This document shows, one piece after another, positions 1-10,845 of a DNA stretch of 64,000 nucleotides. The stretch's first letter is position 1, and each line of letters starts with the position of its first letter. This stretch comes from Colocasia esculenta. Lineage: Eukaryota > Streptophyta > Magnoliopsida > Alismatales > Araceae. The notes beneath the pieces were generated by a model. It saw nothing but the letters and a program-made list of their open reading frames with translations, was not told where the DNA came from and ran no database searches. The position numbers and the translations under genes are program-made. The stretch is from the NCBI GenBank assembly GCA_014218235.1, contig CM024753.1:177296348-177360347 (forward strand), in the 5' to 3' direction.

Positions 1-914
1 GTTGGCACAGGAGAGGTTGGCACGGCAGTGAGGAGGTTGGGCCATGGTTGGTTGCGGTGCATGGGGCGCAAGCAGAGAACACAAGCATGATGGGGAGGGG
101 GGTCATAGGCACTGGCACAACGGGTTGTGCATAGGCGGTGGGTGCGATGGGTTCCAAGAGAAGGCAAATAAGAAGAAGAAGAGAAGAAGGCGGCTACTAT
201 AATGACTACATGGCACCGTAGCTAGAGTTTCTGGAAGTTCACAGAGTCTTACTTGGGTACTCTTGTCATCCTCCAGAGGTAGTGAGGTTTTGGAGGAAGG
301 CTACTCATTACTTTCCTCGGTGTCCACCTGGACCTCTGCTGAGCTGTAGCATTCTTCCTCTAGCTGTTAACCCGTCGTCGCCGAGGCAGTGGTCAACAGC
401 TTCTTCGCGTCCTGTAGTTCATGTTGTGTGTAGCAGACGTAGTCGTGGGGGCCGCCAATTGGCGTCAACAGGGGGCAGCAATGAATTTCTTTGGTTGGGC
501 GGAGGCTACGAGGACGTGGGGGAAGAAGAGAAGACGAAGAGGATGGGGGAAGCATCTCGGTAGTGGTGGCATGGCGGCCAACTTCACCCCTGGAGGCCCT
601 AGGCGCATACTTGTCGAGGTCTCGCTACAGTGCCCTATAGATGGAGTGGAGGAGATGACCCACTTGGCCCTGAAAGGCTACTTTTGCGAAGTCCCTTGGT
701 TACAACGTTGCCTATTAAATTTTCCTTGAACACTGGAACGTCGCAGGTTCCATTTGAATTTGGATGGCAGTGTGACTTCATAGAAGAATTCAAACGAAGG
801 CGGAAAAGGCGGATGTAAAAAGAGAGAAATAAAAGTCAGATATAAAGGAAGGAGGTGAGAGAGGGAGTTTAGGCGAGAAATAAGATATTCTGAGTATTAT
901 TAATATAGTATAGA
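1..914. other. Unassigned sequence with no recognisable gene
   Basis: G-rich, low-complexity flank. Open frames of 60-102 codons overlap on both strands around 282-818, but none resembles a protein I know. On the minus strand a Helitron-like 5' motif (TCTATACTATATTAATAA) begins at 914 and would run leftward out of the window, so this stretch may be the inside of such an element. That assignment rests on the terminus alone. Confidence 0.3.
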
Positions 915-1369
915 CTAGCTCTATATCGTGCGATGGGAAGATTTTAGATTTGAATATTTTAAATATATTAATATATTTAAAATTTTATTTATAAATATTT
1001 AGATATAATAATAATAAATAAAATAAAATTAACATATATTATAAGAACATCTTAAAATTCATAAGAAATATACATAGTGATAAAAAAGAAATTGTCAATA
1101 AAATATTTAAAAAATATAGTTCTACACTTGTGCGATGTATAACGAATATTTATAAAATATTAAAAAATGAAAATATTATTTATAAAAATATTAATTATAT
1201 ATTAAAAATATTTTCAATACATAAAAGGTAAAAATATGAAAAAAGACGTAATATCCTGTGTGTGGGATCTTAAGTCTAAAACCTCTAAGTCTACCTTTAA
1301 ACGTTTGTTTCTGAACTTTGGCACTTTAGCTAAAAATAATATTTTACCCCATAATTATAACCATATTGT
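915..1369 (-). repeat. AT-rich dispersed repeat, copy 1, with Helitron-like 3' end
   Basis: Positions 930-1215 closely resemble 8645-8910, sharing an 'aacatcttaa-attcataagaaatat' block and 'tgcgatg' motifs. Read on the minus strand it ends in CATCGCACG, a short spacer and CTAG at 915-918, directly followed by TCTATACTATATTAA. Plant Helitrons typically start with TC, end with a GC hairpin plus CTRR, and insert between A and T, so this could be a head-to-tail Helitron junction. The hairpin is degenerate and no Rep/helicase coding sequence is visible. The non-AT part (1255-1369) is unassigned. Confidence 0.38.
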
Positions 1370-1372
1370 TCA

Positions 1373-1689
1373 ACAATCGATGTTTTAGTCACCAATCGAT
1401 GTTCTTTAGTCAACAGTCGATGTTTTAGTCACCAATCGATATTGTTTAGTCAGTAATTGATATTTTTGTTACCAATCGATGTTCTTTAGTCAACAGTCGA
1501 TGTTTTAGTCACCAATAGATATTTTTTAGTCAATAATCGATGTTTTAGTCACCAATCGATGTTCTTTAGTCAACAGTTGATGTTTTAGTCACCAATCGAT
1601 GTTTTTTAGTCAATAATCAATGTTTTAGTTACCAAACATGTTCTTTAGTCAAGAATTGATGTTCTTTAGTCATTAATCGATGTTCTTTA
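1373..1689 (+). repeat. ATCGAT array, distal forward arm of an inverted repeat
   Basis: Tandem units of about 19 and 21 bp alternate, of the form gttttagtcaccaatcgat and gttctttagtcaacagtcgat. The array is cut at 1689 by insertion of copia element A and resumes at 7081 in the same phase. This part uses the 'caCC' and 'caac' variants, which match the far end of the inverted arm near 7915-7998. Confidence 0.85.
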
Positions 1690-3604
1690 TGTTGAACCAC
1701 TCTTATATTTTATCCTTTATTTTGATGATAGAAAAACTCATGATTAACTTAAATATCATGAATATATTTAATATCATATTTTCCTCATAAATACAACATA
1801 CTATGGCACTATCGTTTCATGATTTTCACTGAAAAGCTAAATCGATTGTTGTTTAATGCATATCGATTATTGACGAAGTGCCAGATCGATTACTGTTTTT
1901 AAAGACCACATTGATTCCATTCAAAACATCGATTTCAGTCAAAACAGCGATGTCATTCAAAACATCGATTTCACTTAAACATCGACTTCATTCAAACATT
2001 GATTTCGGTTCAACATCGATTTCATTTAGAACATCGATTTCATTTAAAACATTGATTTCACTTAAACATCGACTTCATTCAAACATCGATTTTGGTTCAA
2101 CATCGATTTCATTTAGAACATTGATTTCATTCAAACATCAATTTCATTTAGAACATCGATTTCACTCAAACATCGACGTCATTCAAACATTGATTTCATT
2201 TCAACAGCGATTTCAGTTAGAACATCGATTTCACTTAAACATCGATTACGCTTCACTTGAACATCAATTGTCCTAAACATCGATTATGTTCAAACATCGA
2301 TTAGCTATATGAAACATTGATTGCATCTGAAACATCGATTGCCTCTACATTTCGAATGTTTCAAAATGTCTTTGGCGCTCAAATAAAAGTTCAAATGTAC
2401 TTCATATGGTTAACTTATTATTTCTCTGATTGAAGATCTTTTTGCATGTCTCATAGGATCTCTTCCTTCTTGCAACAAAAGAAAAGCACATACATTCTAT
2501 TTCTAGCTATCTGTAGGAAATATAGACAAAAGGCAAAAAGAGGAATGAGCCACCTGACAAAAGACTTCACGAGTCTAATCATCTGCCTTGCATTTAATGT
2601 ATGCAGGTCCACCTCTACACACAGTCAACATCTTGGACCTACTGCTGGCATCCTTAGAAGTGCACACCAGTTAGAAAATCTTCCTCCATTCCAAGTAGCC
2701 AGTAGGCACTAGAAGGAAGCCATTAGACTTAAGAAAGAGAGTCAAAAAAAGAAGAGAGCCAAGAATCTCCAACGGCCATCTATCAACAAATGTCGTCAAG
2801 CTGCGCCATAAAAGGGCGAAGAGAAAGCAGAAGAAAAATAAGAAGACAGAGCAAACCTGAAGATCATTCAAAGAGTGTACATCCAGTGAGCATCCAAATC
2901 CATACACACTCAAGAAAGAAAGGAAGAGAGCTCGAGCCTATTCAAGCTGAAGCATTCAAGTCGTCTTCCTTCTTCCTCATTCTCTCTCTCTGTGTCTCTA
3001 TGTATTTGAAAGAGAGAACTGTGGGTTTAGCCTAAGGAGAGTCTTGTTCTGTAAACTCTTTCCTTCTTAGGCTCAGTCTTAGATCAAGCATTTCATTGTT
3101 TATATAGAGCTTGATCTAGGGACTTCAGGTCCTAGCTTCTGGGTTTAGAAGTGTTCCTCTTCAGTTGGAAGAGAAGGCTTGTAGTGCAAGCGTTCCCCTT
3201 GTGTTAAGGAAGAACCGCACTGGGGTTTGTACCAGGAGGTTGACTTCTTGACCTATAAGAGAAGTGGGTTGCCTTCTTGCCGGGAAAGAGAAGAAGACCA
3301 ACTGGGGTGCTGGGTGTTGTATGCCCCTTGTTTAAGGAAAGACTAAGGTTACTTGGTGGTTAGTGAAATCCCAAGAGTTTGCTTGGGGACTGGACGTAGG
3401 ACTCCTAATTGATAGGAGGTCTAAACCAAGATAAATCTTTGTGTTCCTTGTGTGCTTACTTCCGCGCATTTAATTTCCTTGCACATGTTTATTTAGACTA
3501 ACCAAACATTTTCAAGTGGTGATTTTATTTCAGTTTTTCAGATTACCTATTCACCCCCCCCCCCCTCTAGGTTAGTCTTGCTGCCAACCGTAAGTGGGCT
3601 AACA
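1690..3604 (+). repeat. 5' LTR of copia element A
   Basis: 1915 bp, TG...CA ends. Positions 1850-2345 are an irregular array of 'aacatcgatttcattcaa' units, so ATCGAT motifs lie in the upstream half of the LTR. The unique downstream part ends in a poly-C run at 3552-3565 and the 'ctctaggttagtcttgctgcc' block common to the family, which I quote only as a landmark. Confidence 0.92.
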
Positions 3605-3606
3605 AA

Positions 3607-3618
3607 TGGTATCAAATT
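3607..3618 (+). promoter_or_regulatory. Primer-binding site of copia element A
   Basis: TGGTATCAAATT two bases after the LTR matches the 3' end complement of initiator tRNA-Met (TGGTATCAGAGC) in its first nine bases. A second copy, TGGTATCAAAGCC, lies at about 3807 in a tandem duplication of roughly 200 bp (about 3604-3790 and 3803-3990) covering the PBS and the gag start. Confidence 0.8.
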
Positions 3619-3657
3619 CAAGTCTCTTCAAGCAAGTAGATCTCATGATCTAAAGAG

Positions 3658-4616
3658 CAAAGATCAAATGGCAGTTCAAGGTTTTGCAGAAGGCCAATCC
3701 ATTTTCCTGCCTCTACTCTTTGATGGCGATTACACCTACTGGAGGATAAGGATGGAATTCTTCCTACAAGGCTGTGACTATCTACTCTGGAATTCTTCCT
3801 ACAAATGGTATCAAAGCCAAGTCTCTTCAAGCAAGTAGATCTCATGATCTAAAGAGCAAAGATCAAATGGCAGCTCAAGGTTTTGCAGAAGGCCAATCCA
3901 TTTTCCTGCCTCTACTCTTTGATGGTGATTAAACCTACTAGAGGATAAGAATGGAATTCTTCCTACAAGGCTGCGACTATCTACTCTGGACCATTATTGA
4001 AGATGGTGACTTTGTAATATCAAAGCCCAAGGAATAATGGTCAGACAACGACAAGAGGATGATATCATTAAATAGCATGGCTAAGAGATTCATGTTGTAT
4101 GCACTATCCAAGCAAAAATTCAACTGGATATTAGTGTGAAAAACAACCAAAGATGTGTGGGACAAACTGAAGCTCACATATGAAGGAGAACCCATTGTGG
4201 TTGAAGTTCAAGACAAGGAGGACATTGGTTCTCAAATTTCTGAAAAAGCTAAGGATGAAAGAATTGAGAGTGTGGGAGAAACTGAAGAAGCCAGAACTCA
4301 TGATCAAGAAGAATCAAGACAAGAAGCTTCTCAGGCAGACATCCTTCAAAATGAAGAAGAAGATATAAAGGAGGAACCTCAGATTGAGGGGGAGCCTCAT
4401 ACTTTCCTCAAAGAGAATATCCCTGAAGAGGTAAGTGTTAAAGAAGCTTTTGATGAAGAAGAAGTTGAGGGTAAGGCACATAAGTTCCAAGTAACTCCTC
4501 AGAAGACACCTTCAGTAAAGAACCACTCAGACAACTCAAGCACCGAAGAAGAAGAAGAGAATGCCAAATTGATTTTAAAGGACAAAAGAAAAAGGCATTC
4601 AAATGGGTATGGTTAG
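3658..4616 (+). pseudogene. Truncated copia gag with acidic C-terminal region, element A
   Basis: The reading begins MAVQGFAEGQSIF and continues through FDGDYTYWRIRMEFFLQG, the N-terminal DUF4219/UBN2-type start of copia gag. It is broken by the tandem duplication of the PBS and gag start and by in-frame stops, then resumes around 4000-4190 with '...DNDKRMISLNSMAKRF' and WDKLKLTYEGE. From 4155 to 4616 a 153-codon open frame follows; after the gag motif it becomes Glu-rich (runs such as EEEDIKEE and TEEEEEN) with no zinc knuckle. Normal UBN2 gags continue into the capsid helices and a CCHC knuckle, as the sister copy at 58.4-59.4 kb does. Gag normally forms the cytoplasmic particle; this product would not be expected to do so. 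Confidence 0.8.
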
Positions 4617-5126
4617 AGGATACTCAAAAGCATCCGATTAGTGACTATCTACTCTTCACTTCATTCCTATCTGAAGAGGAAATAGTCATCCTTAGTTTTT
4701 AGTTTTAGTTTTTAAACTTACATTTCTTTTTGTTGTTTATTCCCTAAATTACAATGCTACTAATATCCTTGCAAGAATTTATGATCAATGTAGGGAAACT
4801 TTGTAAAGACCTCCTAACAGAACAGTAAATGTAAATACAACAGGAGATGTTGACAGACAAAGGAGCCATACACTGAGGGGGAGCCTCACATTCAGGGGAG
4901 CAAACACCAAGAGGGGAAAATAAACAATGACAGCAATAAACATATTGTTGAACCCCTCTCCTTCAACATGGTAAGAATATTCCTTAACAAGGGGGTAAAT
5001 GCAAATGGTAAGACCATTCCTTTTTGGTTATTGACAAAAAGAGGGAGAGTATCTTTGACTTGTGAATTTTCTGTTTATTCTATGTTTTGAGTATGTTTGT
5101 TACAAAATTCTCATAAGTTTTGTCAT

Positions 5127-5144
5127 CACCAAAAAAGGGGAGAT
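5127..5144 (+). other. Polypurine tract of copia element A
   Basis: A8/G4-rich tract 'accaaaaaaggggagat' directly before the 3' LTR. It matches the polypurine tract of the sister element on the minus strand at 57658-57675. Confidence 0.8.
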
Positions 5145-7080
5145 TCTTGAACCACTCTTATATTTTATCCTTTATTTTGATGATAACAAAACTCATGATT
5201 AACTTAAATATCATGAATATATTTAATATCATGTTTTCCTCGTAAATACAACATATTATGGTACTATCGTTTCATGATTTGCACTGAAAAGCTAAATTGA
5301 TTGTTGTTCAATGCATATCGATTACTGACTAAGTGCCACATCGATTACTGTTTTTAAAGTCCACATCGATTCCATTCAAAACATCGATTTCAGTCAGAAC
5401 ATCGATTTCATTCAAAACATCGATTTCACTTAAACATTGACTTCATTCAAACATCGATTTCGGATCAACATCGATTTCATTTAGAACATCGATTTCATTC
5501 AAAACATCGATTACACTTAAACATCGACTTCATTCAAACATTGATTTTGGTTCAACATCGATTTCATTTAGAACATCGATTTCACCCTAACATCGACTTC
5601 ATTCAAACATCGATTTCATTAAGAACATCGATTTCACTCAAACATCGACTACATTCAGACATCGATTTCAGTTCAACAACGATTTTAGTTAGAACATCAA
5701 TTTCACTTAAACATCGATTACATTTCACTTGAACATCAATTGTCCTAAACATCGATTATGTTCAAACATCGATTACCTATATGAAACATTGATTGCATCT
5801 AAAACATCGATTGCCTCTACATTTCAAATGTTTCAAAATGTCTTTGGCACTCAAATGAAAGTTCAAATATACTTCATATGGTTAACTTATTATTTCTCTG
5901 ATTAAAGATCTTTTTGTCTGTCTCATAGGATCTCTTCCTTCCTGCAACAACAAAAAAGCACCTACATTCTATTTCTAGCTATCTGCAGGAAATACAAACA
6001 AAAGGCAAAAAGAGGTATGAGCCACCTGAAAAAAGACTTCACGAGTCTAATCATCTGCCTTGCATTTAATGTATACAGATCCACCTCTACACATAGTCAA
6101 CATCTTGGACCTACTGCTGGCATCCTAGAAGTGCGCACCAGCTAGAACATCTTCGTCCATTCCAAGTAGCCAGTAGGCACAAGAAGGAAGCCGTTAGACT
6201 CAAGAAAGAGAGTTGAAGAAGAAGAGAGCCAAGAATCTCCAACGGCCATCTATCAACGAATCTCGTCAAGCTACTGCATAAAAGGGAGAAGAGAAAGCAG
6301 AAGAAAAATAAGAAGACAGAGCGAACCTGAAGATCATTCAAAGAGTGTACATCCAGTAAGCATCCAAATCCATACACACTCAAGCAAGAAAGGAAGAGAG
6401 CTCGAGCCTATTCATGCTGAAGCATTCAAGCTGTCTTCCTTCTTCCTCATTCTCTCTCTGTGTGTCTCTGTGTATTTGAAAGAGAGAACTGGGGGTCTAG
6501 CCTAAGGAGAGTCTTGTCCTGTAAACTCTTTTCTTCTTAGGCTCAGTCTCAGATCAAGCATTTCATTGTTTATATAGAGCTTGATCTAGGGGCTTCAGGT
6601 CCAAGCTTCTGGGTTCAGAAGTGTTCCTCTTTGGTTGGAAGAAAAGGCTTGTAGTGCAAGCGTTCCCCTTGTGTCAAGGGAAGAACCGCACTGGGGTTTG
6701 TACCAGGAGGTTGGCTTCTTGACCTGTAAGCGAAGTGGGCTGCCTTCTTGCCTAGGAAAGAGAAGAAGACCAGCTGGGGTGCTGGGTGTTGTATACCCCT
6801 TGTTTAAGGGAAGACCAAGGTTACTTGGTGGTTAGTGAAATCCCAAGAGTTTGCTTAGGGACTGGACGTAGGACTCCTGATTGATAGAAGGTCTGAACCA
6901 AGATAAATTTATGTGTTCCTTGTGTGCTTACTTCCGTGCATTTAATTTCCTTGCACACGCTTATTTAGACTAACCAAACATTTTCAAGTGGTGATTTTAT
7001 TTTAGTTTTTCAGATTACCTATTCACCCCCCCCCCCCCACCTCTAGGTTAGTCTTGCTGCCAACCATAAGTAGGCCAACA
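5145..7080 (+). repeat. 3' LTR of copia element A
   Basis: 1936 bp, collinear with 1690-3604. Its first dinucleotide is TC instead of TG. The ATCGAT-rich array lies at about 5300-5830 and a poly-C run at 7026-7038. The two LTRs differ by scattered substitutions and small indels, so the insertion is not very recent. Confidence 0.92.
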
Positions 7081-7497
7081 CTTTAGTCAGCAATCGATAT
7101 TCTTTAGTCAGTAATCGATGTTTTAGTCAGCAATCGATATCTTTTAGTCAGCAATCGATATCTTTTAGTCAGGAATCGATGTTTTAGTCAGCAATCGATG
7201 TTCTTTAGTCAGCAATCGATATTTTAGTCATTAATCGATGTTTTAGTCAGTAATCATTGTTCTTTAGTTAGCAATCGATGTTTTAGTCAGCAATTGATGT
7301 TCTTTAGTTATCAATCGATCTTTTAGTCAGCAATCGATATTTTAGTCAGTAATCAATGCTCTTTAGTCAACAATCGATGTTTTAGTCAACAATCGATATT
7401 CTTCAATCAGCAATCGATGTTTTAGTCAGCAATCGATGTTTTATTCAGCAGTTGATGTTCTTTAGTCACCAATTGATGTTTTAATAAGTAATCGATC
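7081..7497 (+). repeat. ATCGAT array, proximal forward arm
   Basis: Continuation of the array interrupted at 1689. Units are mostly 'ttttagtcagcaatcgat' and 'ttctttagtcagcaatcgat', with caGC replacing the distal caCC. Repeat spacing alternates around 19 and 21 bp. Confidence 0.88.
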
Positions 7498-7504
7498 TTC
7501 AATG

Positions 7505-7998
7505 AGTAAAACATCGATTGTTGACTAAAGAATATCGATTGCTGACTGAAGAATATCTATTGCTAGCTAAAACATCGATTTGCTGACTGAAGAATATCAT
7601 TGCTGACTAAAGAACATCGATTGCTAAATAAAACATTAATTGCTGAAGAAAACATCGATGCTGACTAAAGAACATTCATTGCTAACTAAAACATCGATTG
7701 CTGACTGAAGAACATCGAATGTAGGCTAAAACATCAATTGCTGACTAAAGAACAACGATTATTGACTAAAACATCGATTGCTGACTTAAGAACATCAATT
7801 ACTGACTAAAACATCGATTGTTGACTAAAGAACATCGATTGCTGACTAAGAACATCGATTGCTAACTAAAACATCGATTGCTGACTAAAGAACATCTATT
7901 GCTGACTAAACAACATCGATTGGTAACTAAAGAACATCGATTGGTGACTAAAGTATCGATTGTTGACTAAAGAACATCGTTTGGTGACAAAGGCATCG
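7505..7998 (-). repeat. ATCGAT array, inverted arm
   Basis: Reverse complement of the forward array: 'aaacatcgattgctgactaaagaacatcgattgctgac'-type units. The variant order is mirrored, with 'gctgac' units near the axis at about 7500 and 'ggtgac' units at the outer end (7915-7998). The arm is about 490 bp; the forward arm is about 730 bp once the inserted retrotransposon is removed. Confidence 0.85.
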
Positions 7999-8640
7999 AT
8001 TATTGAAGTATGTCTGGAAACTAATGAAGAAAATATGTTGAATAACGCAAATGGTTTGTGGAACAAAGTTTTATAGAGTAAGGAAAAATAGATCTTCTAA
8101 ATTGTTTGGGTAATCTCACATTTGAAGAATTGTTGATCTACCCATCATCCTTAATTTTTTTGGAGTTTTTTTTTTTTTATAATTTGTCTCACCCTCTAAA
8201 TGAGGAAAATATGTATCTCTCTTTATTGCTTACTATTGTATAGAATTTTCAGTACATTCTAACAAGCGGGCATTTAGATTTTTGCATAGCTCTGATGTTT
8301 CATAAAATATTTTGAATAAGTGTTGGTACATTACTAAACGTATAAGACCAGTTTGTATGACAAAGATAGAAAAAAAGTAGTTGGCAGAAGAAAACAATAT
8401 GTTGCTGCCATTTTCAAAACCACCACCTCTTCCAGAGCCATTGTCGATGTATAAGCCAGAACAACCACCTACACCTCTACCTCCACCTTTACTGTTGAGT
8501 TATGGTTATATGAATAACCATAATCATTGTTGTGATTTGCTTTGATAATGATTTGTTTTGAATTGGTTTCGCCTCAAAAGGGACATATGGGAGGAAGGGG
8601 AGGTTAGGTGGGAGTAGAACATCATGCAACCACATTTTAG
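7999..8640. other. Unassigned spacer
   Basis: AT-rich, no coding sequence recognised. Positions 8575-8640 contain 'gtgggagtagaacatcatgcaaccacat', which also occurs at about 13800 and 14030, so the right part belongs to the same dispersed repeat as the 13.7-14.15 kb block. Confidence 0.4.
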
Positions 8641-9260
8641 GTGGTAAGATTTTATATTTGAATACTTTTAATATATTGATATATTATATATATATATATA
8701 TATATCATAATTTTTTAGAGATAATGATAATAAACAAAAGAAGAACATCTTAAGATTCATAAGAAATATATATAGTGATAAAAGAGAAATTGTCAGTAAA
8801 ATATTAAAAATAAAATTCTACACCAATGCGATGCACGAAGAATAATTATAAAATATTAAAAAATTAAGATATTATTTATAAGAATAATAGTTAATTATGT
8901 AAAATATTTCTATTATGGTTATCGTCAGTCGAAGCATGGACAATCAGATATCTAAATTTGGTCGCAGTTAGTCGAAGTCAAGATTCGACTGGGACTTCGA
9001 CCGATCATGTTTTTATCACAGTCAGTCGAAGCACATCGATTGATTAAAGCTTCGGATATGACGAAGTCACTTCATCTGATCAAGGCTTCGGATGTTCTTA
9101 TTTACTCTTTGGTGGAAAGAAAATAGCTTTTTTCAATACAAATCTCACTAAATTGACTTTTCAGGACACCATCTTAAGATTGTTGACTTATATAACAACA
9201 TCTTAAGATTCATAAGAAATATATATAGTGATAAAGTAGAATTTGTCAATAAATAAAAAG
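8641..9260 (-). repeat. AT-rich dispersed repeat, copy 2, plus TTCG motif cluster
   Basis: 8645-8910 matches 930-1215 and includes a (TA) run at about 8684-8705. 8930-9120 carries motifs such as 'cagtcgaagc' and 'cttcggatatgacgaagt', like the array at 19.6-20.2 kb. 9180-9260 repeats the 'catcttaagattcataagaaatat' block a third time. No termini could be fixed for this copy. Confidence 0.55.
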
Positions 9261-10336
9261 TACATACGAAAGATTGGTCTACGTCACGAACATCAGTCAA
9301 TGTAAGTCATAAATATCGGTCAAATTCTCAACTTTCAACATCTTCCTTTTCAACTTTAATATTTTTCATCTTGTTGCATGAATGTTGTGCAAGAATAGTA
9401 TCACCTGATAGATCTTCTCCACGATCATTGTTTGAAATAGTTCTCTTCAACGAAGTAATGCTATTTGAAGAACATGTAATTGAAATGGTATCCTGAATCA
9501 TAATAATAAAATTAATTAATATAACAATTTCTTAATTGATTTTAAAAAATTGTAATTCCATCATCTTATTAACTTGTAGAAAAAAAAAAAGGTGTAACAA
9601 ATTTAATGCTCCTAAATCAAATAACAAAGAATCAAATATTAATAAAGAAAAAAGAGATTCCTACAATTGGTGGACCTATTAGATCATCCACCCATTATAA
9701 AGATAAAGCAATGAACAATTAGTAATGAGAATAAACTGACCATCTGCAATTACATGAAGTAGAAGAAAATATAGATCTAACAGTGAATGGGAACAAAAAA
9801 CATATTATCAACAATACCTTTGATTTCATATTTTCTAACTTTCATCTTAAGATGGTTCATAACCTCCACCAGTCTATTAAATACAGACTCATGGGAGTGC
9901 CATCCGACCTTCTATTGCTTTTAAATTAGTGGAAAACAATTGTTGAGTGCATTGAAGGTAGGCATTACAATAGATAAGCAAAAATCATGTTAACAATATC
10001 ACTGAACATATATAGACAAATTAGAACATCCAAAGAAACAGTTTGAGTGCTGCAAACTAATAGAACCAAAGCAAGAAAGTAAGGACATGCCACCAATGAT
10101 CACTCCATCCTTGTCCCCTACCAACCATTTCTCCCTTCTAGATCCTTCATTATTAACACTCAGAGAGGACATGCTACATCTTATTGACATGTAGAAATAG
10201 AAAAAGATGTAAAGCATTCGTTCATCCAGTTCAACATTTTCAATTGATTCCTGAAAATAATAAGGCAAATAATATTAGTTTGGGTATGAAAAGAAAACAT
10301 GTAATAAGTGCTTGTGTATAAATGTTAGTTACATAA
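9261..10336. other. Unassigned AT-rich sequence
   Basis: No protein resemblance was found on either strand; open frames are below 90 codons. It may be interior to the Helitron-like repeat that bounds it, but nothing in the sequence proves this. Confidence 0.3.
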
Positions 10337-10845
10337 TAATCAGTTTACTTATATGGAATGGATAAAGAGTGGACATAGTTGAACATCCTTTTTGATATAT
10401 AAGAACAAAAAAATACATGCTGAGGTAGTGAGAAACTGAATAGAAGCTGACATGCAACCTCCTTTCCCTACACATATATAGCAACATTTTAGGCAGTAGA
10501 GCAAATGACTTATGCACTACTAGAGGAGTGTGATAGATAGCAACGTGATAGATAGCAATGTTTTAGGCAGTAGGAGTAGATGACTTCTGCACTGCTGGAG
10601 GAGCGTCATCCTTGTAGGGCTCAACTGCTGGACGGTCCATTGGAGCTCTCCCTGCTCGACGTGTTGAAGCTTCCCAGCGCACACAAAAAAGGGGGAAAAT
10701 CTCTAGAGAAGAAGAAGACAAAGGGAGGAAAGAAAAGGTTTAGGGTTTAGATTATTTACCTTGCATTGGGAGGTTGCAGAAGCTGTGACGTCGCCGACGA
10801 AGAGAATGGAGCTTCTCTGAGAATAGTATGTGAAGTAGATGGAGT
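10337..10845. repeat. Segmental duplication, copy 1 (about 500 bp)
   Basis: Matches 13088-13565 over 'ttatatggaatgga-aa-gagtggac', 'gaggtagtgagaaactgaat' and 'gtttagggtttagatt'. The copies are adjacent in tandem once the solo LTR between them is removed. Function unknown. Confidence 0.75.

Larger units (their letters stand above)
1690..7080 (+). mobile_element. Non-autonomous gag-only Ty1/copia element A
   Basis: A complete LTR retrotransposon of 5391 bp. The LTRs at 1690-3604 and 5145-7080 are near-identical in layout; the first reads TGTTGAACC...CTAACA and the second TCTTGAACC...CCAACA. The target duplication is CTTTA at 1685-1689 and 7081-7085. A primer-binding site TGGTATCAAA lies 2 bp after the 5' LTR, and a polypurine tract ends at 5144. 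The internal region is only about 1.5 kb and carries a broken copia-type gag with no protease, integrase, reverse transcriptase or RNase H, so the element must have moved in trans. It belongs to the same family as the element at 30082-61485 and the solo LTR at 10846-13083. Confidence 0.93.

Noticed and set aside
282..818. Overlapping open frames of 62-102 codons near the left edge
   Set aside because: Low-complexity G-rich sequence, overlapping frames on both strands, no family resemblance.
1373..7998. Regularly spaced short repeats resembling a CRISPR array
   Set aside because: Units are contiguous tandem variants of about 20 bp with no unique spacers, lie in plant TE sequence and have no cas genes.
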